A stretch of 38,535 nucleotides of DNA from CAG-1138 sp964495385. Lineage in GTDB: Bacteria; Bacillota; Clostridia; Christensenellales; CAG-917. Each line of letters starts with the position of its first letter. Within the stretch, counting starts at the first letter, position 1. Of the stretch, positions 7,624-15,589 are shown piece by piece. Position numbers and translations under genes: made by a program. Location of the stretch: positions 1 through 38,535 of the forward strand of contig CAZBVO010000012.1 of the NCBI GenBank assembly GCA_964495385.1, written 5' to 3'. The notes under the pieces were generated by a model, which was not told where the DNA came from, searched no databases, and worked only from the letters and a program-made list of their open reading frames with translations.

Positions 7624-7638
7624 AAAAGCCTAAATGGT

Positions 7639-8910
7639 TTATTTTACAATGTATGCGTCTCTTTCCGCGCCGACGGAAACGTACTTAATGTTGCATCCGA
7701 CGGTTTTTTCGATAAACTCGACGTAAGCACGGGCTTCCTTTGGAAGTTGATCGTAGCTTCTGATGCCGCCGATGTCGGTTTTCCATCCGTCGAGATACTC
7801 AAACACCGGTTTTGCCAAAGCCAAATCTTCGCCGAACGGGAACTCGGTAACAAGCTTGCCGTTAACGTCATATGCAACGCATACAGGGATTTTGTCGAAA
7901 ACGGAAAGAACGTCCAGTTTGGTGAGGGCGATTTCGTCGGCCCCTTGCATTCTGCAACCGTACTTGGAAGCAACCACGTCAAATCCGCCGACTCTGCGAG
8001 GTCTGCCCGTTGCCGCGCCGTATTCGCCGCCCGCTTCACGCAATTCGTGTGCAAACGTTCCGAAATCTTCAACGGTGTACGGACCTTCGCCGACACAACT
8101 GGAGTAAGCTTTCATGATGCCGACAACCTTGTCGAGTTTGAGGTTAGGCACGCCTGCACCAACAGGAGCGTATGCCGCTATGGTGTTTGAACTGGAAGTA
8201 TACGGGTTTATGCCGAAATCGATGTCTCTCAATGCGCCGAGCTGAGCTTCGAACATAATGTTTTTGCCTTCTGCGGCGGCCTTGTTGAGATAGCTTCCGA
8301 CGTCGCAAACGTAATCCATAAATTCACCGCCGAAGGTTTTGAGCCAGCCCAAAATTTCGTCGGCATCGATAGGTTCGGATTTATATGCGTCTTTGATGAA
8401 CAGGTTTTTCCACTCTACTATCGAGCGAACGCGTTTTTCCAAAGCTTCCGGGTAGCGCAAGTCGCCCATTCTGACAACCTTTTTAAGATATTTGTCGCCG
8501 TAAACGGGAGCGATACCTCTTTTGGTGCTTCCGTATTTCGCGTCGCCGAGCCTATCCTCTTCCAAGCAATCCTGCAAAACGTGATACGGCATGCAAATTA
8601 TTGCCCGTTCGCTGATTTTCAAGTTGTCCGGAGTGATTTTCACGCCTGCGGCTCTCAGCCTGCCGACCTCTTTCGACAAATGTTCGAGATCGATAACCAT
8701 TCCGTTGCCCATAACGTTCACGACTTCCGGGCGAAGTATTCCGCTCGGCAGCAAATTGAGAACGAATTTGCCGAGATGATTGACGACGGTATGTCCGGCA
8801 TTGTTGCCTCCCTGATACCTGCAAACGACATCGTAATCGGAACTGAGCAAATCGACCATGCGGCCTTTGCCTTCATCGCCCCAGTTGATACCTACGATAC
8901 TTGTTAACAT
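7639..8910 (-). CDS. purA: Adenylosuccinate synthetase
   Basis: GTP-dependent enzyme joining IMP and aspartate in the first committed step to AMP, 423 residues, the usual length. GINWGDEGKGRMVD (7-20) holds the P-loop-like GDEGKG; GGNNAGHTVV holds the catalytic His40; GSTKRGIAPVYGDK and TGRPRRVGGFD (IMP- and GTP-binding) are also clear. The frame opens further upstream, but the ATG at 8910 has GGAGG eight bases before it and starts exactly where PurA proteins start; the longer version would include the promoter. It is transcribed alone between the promoter at 8963 and the terminator at 7595. Confidence 0.97.
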   Translation of the reverse strand: MLTSIVGINWGDEGKGRMVDLLSSDYDVVCRYQGGNNAGHTVVNHLGKFVLNLLPSGILRPEVVNVMGNGMVIDLEHLSKEVGRLRAAGVKITPDNLKISERAIICMPYHVLQDCLEEDRLGDAKYGSTKRGIAPVYGDKYLKKVVRMGDLRYPEALEKRVRSIVEWKNLFIKDAYKSEPIDADEILGWLKTFGGEFMDYVCDVGSYLNKAAAEGKNIMFEAQLGALRDIDFGINPYTSSSNTIAAYAPVGAGVPNLKLDKVVGIMKAYSSCVGEGPYTVEDFGTFAHELREAGGEYGAATGRPRRVGGFDVVASKYGCRMQGADEIALTKLDVLSVFDKIPVCVAYDVNGKLVTEFPFGEDLALAKPVFEYLDGWKTDIGGIRSYDQLPKEARAYVEFIEKTVGCNIKYVSVGAERDAYIVK

Positions 8911-8962
8911 ACATTGTCCTCCGTAAAATTTTGAACGGTATTGCCGCCCTTTAACGGAAAAT

Positions 8963-8991
8963 ATTATATATTTTTTCGGCCCCGCCGTCAA
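8963..8991 (-). promoter_or_regulatory. Promoter of purA
   Basis: On the minus strand, TTGACG (8991-8986), 17 bases, TATAAT (8968-8963). It lies back to back with the promoter at 9061, about 70 bases apart. Several TTGCAA-like words lie between them. Confidence 0.85.
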
Positions 8992-9060
8992 CCGATTGCA
9001 AAATGCTTATTGCCAAATGCCGCAAATAAAATATTAGATGCAATAATTTGCACCATCTGT

Positions 9061-9089
9061 TGCAATACTTTGCGCCCCGTGTTATAATG
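9061..9089 (+). promoter_or_regulatory. Promoter of the LURP-one gene
   Basis: TTGCAA (9061-9066), 17 bases, TATAAT (9084-9089). Confidence 0.8.
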
Positions 9090-9115
9090 AAAAAAAGCAT
9101 ACGGAGGAGAATTTT

Positions 9116-9598
9116 ATGCGTTTTGTACTAAAACAACGACTAACGACGTTTGACCGTTACTTCGTCCGTGACGAGGACGACAACAACGTTTTCGAAATAA
9201 AGGGTTCGCTGTTAAGAATTCCAAAAAAATTCACCGTAAAGGACGCAAACGGCAACGAAATCGTCACCATAAAAAACAAACTCTGGCACATTATGGCCCA
9301 CTACGAAATCGAAACCCCCGACGGCGAAGTTATCGCAAGGCTTAACAAAAAATTTACACCGTTTAAGCACAAATTCAACGTGGAATCGACGGAATTCGGC
9401 ACCCTTAGGCTGGAAGGCAACCTGCTCGCCTACAACTACAGGATTTTCACCGATGACGATATGCTCATTTGCGAAACAAGCAAGCGCTTTGTTGCCCTGC
9501 GAGACGTCTACACCGTTGACGTTGCAGATCCGAGATTGGCCGTTTTGGCAATAAGTCTCGCAGTCGTGTTCGACGAATGTTTGCACAACAAACAATAG
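9116..9598 (+). CDS. LURP-one-related (tubby-like fold) protein
   Basis: 160-residue soluble protein of the LURP-one-related family (YxjI-like in Bacillus). The recognisable pattern is an alternation of short beta strands with KGSLLRIPKKFTVKDANGNEIVTI near residues 29-54, and NYRIFTDDDMLIC followed by TYTV-like strands, consistent with the 12-strand tubby-like barrel. The biochemical role of the family in bacteria is not established; membrane-phospholipid sensing has been suggested for tubby-like folds. CGGAGGAG lies a few bases before ATG 9116. The ABC transporter genes start 52 bases downstream with no terminator or clear promoter between, so the three genes are probably co-transcribed. Confidence 0.8.
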   Translation: MRFVLKQRLTTFDRYFVRDEDDNNVFEIKGSLLRIPKKFTVKDANGNEIVTIKNKLWHIMAHYEIETPDGEVIARLNKKFTPFKHKFNVESTEFGTLRLEGNLLAYNYRIFTDDDMLICETSKRFVALRDVYTVDVADPRLAVLAISLAVVFDECLHNKQ

Positions 9599-9650
9599 CG
9601 CAGCTTTAATTTAACAAAATCCTAAAACGTTTCGAGGAGGAAACGAAAAT

Positions 9651-10562
9651 ATGGCAAAATACGCAATACAAGCCTCAAACCTCACCAAGGTTTATAAAGA
9701 CAGGGCCGTGGTCAAAAACGTCGGTCTGGCGATAAAAGAAGGCGAAATTTACGGTTTTATAGGCAAAAACGGCGCAGGAAAAACCACCGTCATGCGCCTG
9801 ATAGGCGGCCTTGCAACGCCGAATTCCGGTGAAATTTCCGTTTTGGGAAGCAAAACTCCGGACGAACTGGTTAGGGCGCGTCAAAACATGGGTTGCCTTA
9901 TCGAGGCTCCGTCCTTCTTCGGCAACATGACCGCACTCGAAAACCTCGAAATCCGCCGTCTGCAACTCGGCCTTAGCGACAAAGAACTGTCCGCAGACGC
10001 CTTGATAAAAGTAGGCCTTAACCCGAACGACGACAAAAAAGTCAAAAACTTTTCGCTGGGCATGAAACAGCGCCTCGGCATCGCCATCGCTTTGATAGGC
10101 GAACCGAAAATCCTTATGCTTGACGAACCGACAAACGGCTTGGACCCTGCCGGAATTGTTGAAATCAGGGATTTACTTTTGGAATTGAACCGCCGCGGCG
10201 TAACCGTTTTTATAAGCAGCCACATTCTTGGCGAACTGACAAAACTCGCAACAGTTTACGGCGTCATCGCAAACGGAAAAATGATTGATCAGTTCACCGT
10301 CGCACAGCTCAACGAACGCCTTGCAAAAGCCGTCAAAATAGGCTGCAGCGATCAAATAGGCGCAATTAGGGTTATCGAAAAAGTTTTGGGCACCAAAAAC
10401 TATAAAACGACAAACGGCAGCATTTATCTGTACGATTTTATCGATAATGTCCCGTTTGTGATGAAATCGCTGGTTGACAACGGCGTTATCCCAACCGAAC
10501 TGGTGCTTACCGAGGACGACCCCGAGCAATACTTCTTAAAGCTTATGGAGGGCGACAAATGA
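9651..10562 (+). CDS. ABC transporter ATP-binding protein (BcrA/lantibiotic-export type)
   Basis: Cytoplasmic ATPase subunit, 303 residues. Walker A GKNGAGKTT (38-46), signature FSLGMKQR (134-141), Walker B ILMLDEPTNGLDP (154-166) and the switch His191 in SSHILG are all intact. The C-terminal extension of about 80 residues after the ATPase core is typical of bacitracin/lantibiotic-type (BcrA, CcmA-like) subunits, which work with ABC-2 permeases in export or self-protection. Its stop codon overlaps the start of the permease gene (ATGA at 10559-10562), so the two subunits are translationally coupled. AGGAGG lies about ten bases before ATG 9651. The exported substrate is unknown. Confidence 0.95.
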   Translation: MAKYAIQASNLTKVYKDRAVVKNVGLAIKEGEIYGFIGKNGAGKTTVMRLIGGLATPNSGEISVLGSKTPDELVRARQNMGCLIEAPSFFGNMTALENLEIRRLQLGLSDKELSADALIKVGLNPNDDKKVKNFSLGMKQRLGIAIALIGEPKILMLDEPTNGLDPAGIVEIRDLLLELNRRGVTVFISSHILGELTKLATVYGVIANGKMIDQFTVAQLNERLAKAVKIGCSDQIGAIRVIEKVLGTKNYKTTNGSIYLYDFIDNVPFVMKSLVDNGVIPTELVLTEDDPEQYFLKLMEGDK

Positions 10563-11353
10563 AAAACCTTTTGAAAGCGGATTTTTACAAACTGTTTAAG
10601 CAAAAAACATTCAAAATTTGCCTTATCATAATGGCGGTGTCGTCGTTGCTTTTGGTGCTTTTTATGAAACTGCCGCTGGGCGAGGACTCCGAAGGGGCAA
10701 CGATAACGCTTGGCGAGATGTTTGATATAACCACCGCCAAAGACGTTTGTTTCGACGTCGATTTAACGGTGTACGTTGCAATTTGGGTAGCGTTGATGTT
10801 TGCTTCGGAATTTCAAAACGGAGCGCTGCGAAACGCCGTTTCGTCCGGTGCTTCGAGAGCTAAGCTGTACCTGTCCAAAAGCATAGTGATTGCCGCGGCA
10901 ATAGGGATTGCCGTCGCCGGCGAAATGTTGCTGAAACTCGTTACTGGACTTGCCTGCTTCGGAAAATACGGCGGCAGCGGAAGCATTGAAATATGGTATT
11001 TTTTAAGAGCTTTGCTCATGAACGTATTGATGACGGTTGCTCTTTCGCAGTGCTATATGTTTATTGCAACTCTGTCCCGTTCCGTAGGCGGCACGCTGGT
11101 GCTTTGCCTCGTGGTGGTGGACATCGTATGCTCTGGCTTTTCCGAACTTTTAAGCTTCGGAATGCTTAACGAAAACACCGAATGGCTGGCAAAAATCAGC
11201 CCGTACATTCTGACGGAAGCGCAAACCGCCGTTTCGGCAGGCATCGGACCTACGAACACCGAATGGTGGTGGTATCTGTTGACGGCGGTGTTCAACGTTG
11301 CGCTGTTTGTCGACCTCGGCATTTTTATGATGAACAAAAAGGATTTGAAATAA
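10559..11353 (+). CDS. ABC-2 type transporter permease
   Basis: Inner-membrane subunit, 264 residues, with about six hydrophobic segments: near residues 22-38, 65-82, 105-128, 148-170, 175-200 and 235-255. The N-terminus (NLLKADFYKLFKQKTF) is the amphipathic start typical of BcrB/ABC-2 permeases, and the second segment ends in FASEFQNGALRNAVSSG, the usual loop of this family. It partners the ATPase it overlaps. No precursor-peptide gene or two-component sensor is seen nearby, so a bacteriocin role is not supported; general export or stress defence is as likely. Confidence 0.9.
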   Translation: MKNLLKADFYKLFKQKTFKICLIIMAVSSLLLVLFMKLPLGEDSEGATITLGEMFDITTAKDVCFDVDLTVYVAIWVALMFASEFQNGALRNAVSSGASRAKLYLSKSIVIAAAIGIAVAGEMLLKLVTGLACFGKYGGSGSIEIWYFLRALLMNVLMTVALSQCYMFIATLSRSVGGTLVLCLVVVDIVCSGFSELLSFGMLNENTEWLAKISPYILTEAQTAVSAGIGPTNTEWWWYLLTAVFNVALFVDLGIFMMNKKDLK

Positions 11354-11419
11354 AACCGTTTCGGGCACAAACCTCACTTGCCTGCGCCGACAAAAATATC
11401 CGAAATTTTAATTTCTTTC

Positions 11420-11452
11420 AACCGACTCGGTTTTTGCCGAGTCGGTTTTTAA
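11420..11452 (+). terminator. Terminator after the ABC permease
   Basis: Perfect 11-bp stem AACCGACTCGG/CCGAGTCGGTT (11420-11430, 11437-11447) followed by T. It ends the LURP-one/ABC transcript. Confidence 0.9.
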
Positions 11453-11482
11453 AAAGCACCCTGCCTTTCGGCAAGATGCTTT
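11451..11482 (-). terminator. Terminator after the MATE transporter
   Basis: On the minus strand a 13-bp stem (11482-11470 with 11465-11453, G-U pairs allowed) with a GAAA loop is followed by TTTTT. It is back to back with the plus-strand terminator at 11420. Confidence 0.85.
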
Positions 11483-11519
11483 GAAACAATTTGGTTTGAT
11501 TCGGTTTTGATTACCCTGA

Positions 11520-12956
11520 TTAAATTTCGTGTTTTTTCCAGCCGCCTTTAAGTGCAAGCACAACGCCCCAAACGGCCCCTGCGAACCAGCCGATAGGCGA
11601 TGCCCAGAACACGCCGTATATGTAAACTTTGTCCAAAATAAGCGCGCTGGCAACCCTTACGATAAAACTGAACAAGTTGACCGTCATTGCCAAATTCGCC
11701 GCTCCCGTGCCTCTTAGGAGGCTGGTGGACACGATCATATACCCGACGGTTACAACGCAAGGCAGATAGATGTTCAAAAACGCATAGGCAACTTCTATCA
11801 CCGCATCGATGTCGATTTCGGACGGGTTGATGCTGTCGGTGTCAATAAACACGTTTAAAATGGCACTTCTGAAGCATAAAATCAGTGTTGCGAAAACTGC
11901 AACCATTCCCGTCATGATAAGCATGAGGCTTCTGTAGCCGTCGGTGATACGCTTAAATTCGCCCTTGCCCTTGTTTTGTGCGGCATAAGCGGAAATCGCG
12001 ATACCGAAGCTGTTGAGCATCTGCGTAAGAATTTCGTCGATACGGTTGCCGAGGCCGAATGCCGTAGTAAACACGGCGCCCTTGCTGTTGACGATGGCGT
12101 TTATGACCATAAAACCTACGCACGCACAAGTGTTTTGTATCGTGGACGGAACGCCCAACTTGACTATTGCCTTAAACAGCGGTTTGTCGAAAACGAAATC
12201 CCCTTTTCTAAGCGAAATAAGCTTCATTTTCTTTTGCGCATACACTGCCATCGAAACGGCCGAAATCATTTGCGCGATCATGGTGCCGAGGGCAACGCCT
12301 TCGATATCCATGTCCATCGTTACGGTGAACAAATAGTCCAAAAACACGTTGAGCACGACGCACGCGATGAGCGCAATAAGCGGAACCTTGCTGTTGCCGA
12401 GGCTTCTTAAAACCTGCGCAAGAGTGTTGTAGGCAATCATAAACGGAATGCCGGCAAAATAATATTTCAAATAAACCGACGAATATTTAATAAGCGACTC
12501 GTCAACGTTTATAAGTTTTAAAAGCGGAGTCGACAAAAAGAAGCCGACGACGCCTATCAACACCGACAAAACGCCCATCGAAATAATAAGTGTCGAATAG
12601 CAACGTTTGAGTTCGACGTAATTCTTTTTCCCGAATTTCTGTCCCAAAACCACGGCCGCGCCTGCCAAAAAGCCCATAACCACCGTCAAAAGCAGGTTGA
12701 CGACGGGCAGACTTGCCGACAATGCGCCGAATTGCAACGCATCGCCCTTAACGTTGCCCAAAATGATTGCGTCCGTCCAACTGTAAAACAGCTGAAAAAC
12801 GTTTCCTGCCAACAGCGGCAACGCAAACATAATTATTTTTTTTGTCGGACTGCCGACCGTCAAATCCACAACGCTTCCGGAATTTTCGTCCGAAGCGGAG
12901 TTTTCGGCGGTGTCCGTCTCGACAAACTTATTTTCGAGTTCTTCTCCGTTCTCCAT
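11520..12956 (-). CDS. MATE-family efflux transporter
   Basis: Polytopic inner-membrane transporter of the multidrug and toxic-compound extrusion family, 478 residues, about 12 transmembrane segments. After a hydrophilic acidic N-tail of about 35 residues, the family pattern starts with DLTVGSPTKKIIMFALPLLAGNVFQLFYSWTD; LPVVNLLLTVVMGFLAGAAVVLGQKFG follows, and the second half begins with LGVPSTIQNTCACVGFMVINAIV. Such proteins use a Na+ or H+ gradient to export cationic drugs or metabolites; the substrate cannot be told. GAGGTG precedes ATG 12956. It has its own promoter and terminator and is therefore independent of nfnAB. Confidence 0.94.
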   Translation of the reverse strand: MENGEELENKFVETDTAENSASDENSGSVVDLTVGSPTKKIIMFALPLLAGNVFQLFYSWTDAIILGNVKGDALQFGALSASLPVVNLLLTVVMGFLAGAAVVLGQKFGKKNYVELKRCYSTLIISMGVLSVLIGVVGFFLSTPLLKLINVDESLIKYSSVYLKYYFAGIPFMIAYNTLAQVLRSLGNSKVPLIALIACVVLNVFLDYLFTVTMDMDIEGVALGTMIAQMISAVSMAVYAQKKMKLISLRKGDFVFDKPLFKAIVKLGVPSTIQNTCACVGFMVINAIVNSKGAVFTTAFGLGNRIDEILTQMLNSFGIAISAYAAQNKGKGEFKRITDGYRSLMLIMTGMVAVFATLILCFRSAILNVFIDTDSINPSEIDIDAVIEVAYAFLNIYLPCVVTVGYMIVSTSLLRGTGAANLAMTVNLFSFIVRVASALILDKVYIYGVFWASPIGWFAGAVWGVVLALKGGWKKHEI

Positions 12957-12982
12957 AACACACCTCTTTTGTTGTCCTATTT

Positions 12983-13011
12983 TAAATAGCAGTTTTAGCG
13001 GACAATGTCAA
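12983..13011 (-). promoter_or_regulatory. Promoter of the MATE gene with overlapping palindrome
   Basis: On the minus strand, TTGACA (13011-13006), 17 bases, TATTTA (12988-12983). The inverted repeat CTATTT-T-AAATAG (12978-12990) covers the -10 and could be an operator. Confidence 0.6.
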
Positions 13012-13037
13012 CTGTTTTAGGGCCGAAAAACAAAATA

Positions 13038-13064
13038 AAGGAGCAACCTTTTAGGTTGCCCCTT
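13038..13064 (-). terminator. Terminator after nfnB
   Basis: A 12-bp stem with one mismatch (13038-13049 with 13053-13064) and a three-base loop lies just after the nfnB stop codon. T-rich tracts on both sides make it potentially bidirectional. Confidence 0.8.
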
Positions 13065-13082
13065 TTTTAGCGAACTTGATTT

Positions 13083-14483
13083 TTAGTTTTTGCTTTTTAT
13101 GTAGCTGTCGATTGCCGCGGCCGCGGTTTTGCCTGCGCCCATTGCAAGGATAACCGTTGCGGCACCGGTAACGGCATCGCCGCCTGCGAAAACGCCCTCG
13201 CGAGAAGTAAGGCCGTCCTCATTCGCGACTATGCAGCCGTGTTTGTTGGTTTCGAGGCCTTCGGTGGTGGATTTGATAAGCGGGTTAGGCGACGTGCCCA
13301 AAGCCATGATTACGCAATCGCAATCGACCACAAAATCCTCTCCTTCCACAGGGATAGGGCGAGCTCTGCCGCTTGCATCCGGCTCGGAAAGCTTCATTTG
13401 CTGGCACTTGATGCCGGTAACCCAGCCTTTTTGAGGAGGTTCGGCGCCGCCCAAAATTTCGATCGGATTGGTGAGGAACTTAAACACGATGCCCTCTTCC
13501 ATGGCGTGTTCAACTTCTTCTTTACGTGCAGGGAGCTCGTTGCGGGTTCTTCTGTAAACGACGGTTACGTTTGCGCCCAAGCGTTTAGCGCAGCGAGCGG
13601 CATCCATAGCCACGTTTCCGCCGCCGACGACAACGACTTCCTTATTCTCTTTGATAGGGGTGTTGCTGTCAGGTCTGTAGGCCTTCATAAGGTTGGTTCG
13701 AGTCAAAAATTCGTTTGCGCTGTAAACGCCGCTGAGGTTTTCGCCCGGGATGTTCATAAATTTCGGAAGGCCTGCGCCGCTGCCGATAAACACGCTTTCG
13801 AAGCCGTATTCCTGCATAAGTTCGTCGATGGACAGCACCTTGCCGATAACCATATTGGTTTCGACCTTAACGCCGAGGTCTTTGAGGGTGTCGATTTCTT
13901 TTTGAACGATTGCCTTCGGGAGACGGAATTCAGGGATGCCGTAAACCAGAACGCCGCCGGCGAGGTGTAAAGCCTCGAAAACGGTTACGTCATAGCCCAT
14001 TTTTGCCAAATCGCCTGCGCAGGTAAGTCCGCTCGGACCGCTGCCGATTATGGCGACCTTATGGCCGTTGCTTTCAGGGCGGGCAGGTTTTGCGGTGCTG
14101 TGAGCATTGTGATAGTCGGCCACGAATCTTTCCAGACGGCCGATGCCTACGCTCTCGCCTTTTATGCCGCGAACGCAGAATTTTTCGCATTGGTTTTCTT
14201 GCGGACAAACACGGCCGCAAACCGCAGGAAGGCTTGAGGATTGCGAAATGATTTGATAAGCTTCCTCAAAGCGTCCCTCGCTGACTTCGTGAATGAAAGC
14301 AGGAATGTTGATTTTTACCGGGCAGCCCTGTCTGCAAGGCTGGTTTTTACAATTGAGGCAGCGTTTAGCCTCGTCGATAGCCTGTTCGGCGGTGTAGCCG
14401 AGAGCGACTTCGTTGAAGTTTGTGCTTCTGACCGACGGATCCTGAGTAGGCATTTCGTTGCGTTTCAAACTCATGTTAGGCAT
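13083..14483 (-). CDS. nfnB: NADH-dependent ferredoxin:NADP+ oxidoreductase, large subunit (GltD-like)
   Basis: Cytoplasmic flavoprotein of 466 residues. N-terminal Cys pairs for two 4Fe-4S clusters are seen at residues 42, 45, 50, 54 and 89, 93, 99, 103. The FAD-binding dinucleotide fold follows (VAIIGSGPSGLTCAGDLA from about 143), then the NADPH-binding fold (VVVVGGGNVAMDAARCAKRLGA), and the C-terminal GGDAVTGAATVILAMGAGKTAA. The sequence alone could be a homotetrameric glutamate synthase small subunit, but it sits two bases behind nfnA and no large glutamate synthase subunit is present, so the electron-bifurcating NfnAB complex is the better call. That complex couples NADH and reduced ferredoxin oxidation to NADPH formation. 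Confidence 0.87.
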   Translation of the reverse strand: MPNMSLKRNEMPTQDPSVRSTNFNEVALGYTAEQAIDEAKRCLNCKNQPCRQGCPVKINIPAFIHEVSEGRFEEAYQIISQSSSLPAVCGRVCPQENQCEKFCVRGIKGESVGIGRLERFVADYHNAHSTAKPARPESNGHKVAIIGSGPSGLTCAGDLAKMGYDVTVFEALHLAGGVLVYGIPEFRLPKAIVQKEIDTLKDLGVKVETNMVIGKVLSIDELMQEYGFESVFIGSGAGLPKFMNIPGENLSGVYSANEFLTRTNLMKAYRPDSNTPIKENKEVVVVGGGNVAMDAARCAKRLGANVTVVYRRTRNELPARKEEVEHAMEEGIVFKFLTNPIEILGGAEPPQKGWVTGIKCQQMKLSEPDASGRARPIPVEGEDFVVDCDCVIMALGTSPNPLIKSTTEGLETNKHGCIVANEDGLTSREGVFAGGDAVTGAATVILAMGAGKTAAAAIDSYIKSKN

Positions 14484-14485
14484 AG

Positions 14486-15328
14486 TTATCTGACCTCCTG
14501 TTTAAACAAATTGCAAGTTTCTTCGTGGCGTTTGCGCTCGAACGGTTTGTACATTGCTCCTCTTGCCATAGCTTCGTCGAAATCGACGAGGTGGCCGTCG
14601 AAGTCCGGCCCGTCAACGCAGGCGAATTTGGTTTCGCCGCCGACGGTGAGGCGGCAACCGCCGCACATGCCCGTGCCGTCAACCATAATAGGGTTCATGC
14701 TGATTATGGTTTTGACGCCGTATTTTTCGGTGGTTTTGCACACGAATTTCATCATGATAACAGGCCCGATTGCAATGACTTCGTCAAAGTTTTCGCCGCT
14801 TTGAATAAGTTCTTCCAAAGCATTGGTAACAAGGCCCTTAGTGCCGTAACTGCCGTCGTCGGTCATCATAACGAACTTGTTGCTGCAAGCTTTGAAATCG
14901 TCCTCCAAAATAACGAGATCTTTGTTTCTGAAGCCGACTATGCTGGTGACGTCAATGCCCTTTTCGTGCATTTTTTTGGCGATAGGATAAGCAATGGCGC
15001 AACCGACGCCGCCGCCCACGACTGCAACCTTTTTAAGGCCGTCGGTTTCGGTAGGTCTGCCGAGCGGGCCGACGAAATCGTGAATATAATCGCCTTCTTC
15101 GAGGTGATTGAGCTTTTCGGTTGTGGCGCCGACGATTTGGAAAATAATCGACACCCAGCCCTCGTTGCGATCGTAATCGGCAATCGTCAAAGGAATGCGT
15201 TCGCCGTCGGCATCCACGCGCAAAATAATGAATTGTCCCGGCTCGGCCTTTTTGGCGATAAGCGGCGCAACCACGTCCATGCGCGTAACGGTCGGATTCA
15301 AGCACTGTTTTCTCAAGATTTTATACAT
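14486..15328 (-). CDS. nfnA: NADH-dependent ferredoxin:NADP+ oxidoreductase, small subunit
   Basis: 280-residue ferredoxin-NADP+ reductase-like subunit. A flavin-binding barrel (about 1-95, with PGQFIILRV and RIPLTIADY) is followed by the nucleotide-binding fold (VAVVGGGVGCAIAYPIAK from 101). A C-terminal 2Fe-2S site is seen as MVDGTGMCGGCR...FACVDGP: Asp217, Cys222, Cys225 and Cys237, where the Asp ligand is a hallmark of Nfn small subunits. It carries the bifurcating partner flavin and the NADH site. The ATG at 15328 with AGGAG seven bases upstream is preferred over an in-frame extension of seven codons. nfnB follows after two bases, giving coupled translation and equal subunit supply. Confidence 0.9.
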   Translation of the reverse strand: MYKILRKQCLNPTVTRMDVVAPLIAKKAEPGQFIILRVDADGERIPLTIADYDRNEGWVSIIFQIVGATTEKLNHLEEGDYIHDFVGPLGRPTETDGLKKVAVVGGGVGCAIAYPIAKKMHEKGIDVTSIVGFRNKDLVILEDDFKACSNKFVMMTDDGSYGTKGLVTNALEELIQSGENFDEVIAIGPVIMMKFVCKTTEKYGVKTIISMNPIMVDGTGMCGGCRLTVGGETKFACVDGPDFDGHLVDFDEAMARGAMYKPFERKRHEETCNLFKQEVR

Positions 15329-15378
15329 AATTAAACTCCTTATTTCCACAATTTATGGAATATACTGCTACATATTAT

Positions 15379-15406
15379 TTTATAACATAGTACCACCAAA
15401 AAACAA
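15379..15406 (-). promoter_or_regulatory. Probable promoter of nfnAB
   Basis: On the minus strand, TTGTTT (15406-15401), 16 bases, TATAAA (15384-15379). Between it and the gene lies the inverted repeat TTCCA-N7-TGGAA. It does not match the usual Rex operator, so no redox regulator is assigned. Confidence 0.45.
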
Positions 15407-15530
15407 GTGTTTCCGACAAAAAAGTGAAACAATAATTGTCCCGACAACCAAAGCGAACCCAAGCACTTAATCGCACTTGCCCGTTTGAACCTCTCCGTGC
15501 TGTTTTTCGGCAAAAACGTACGCCGCACAG

Positions 15531-15565
15531 CAAAAAAATATCCGCCGACAAAAGTCGACGGATAT
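15531..15565 (-). terminator. Terminator after the large lipoprotein gene
   Basis: On the minus strand a fully paired 12-bp stem (15565-15554 with 15549-15538, one G-U) with a four-base loop is followed by seven T. Confidence 0.92.
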
Positions 15566-15589
15566 GCGTTTTGTTTGTTAAGAAGTTTC

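Noticed and set aside
9651..11353. Lantibiotic immunity system
   Set aside because: Only the ATPase and permease are present; no precursor peptide, modification enzyme or sensor kinase/response regulator is nearby.
13083..14483. Glutamate synthase small subunit
   Set aside because: The sequence is compatible, but the adjacent small subunit with an Asp-Cys3 2Fe-2S site and the absence of a large glutamate synthase subunit favour NfnB.
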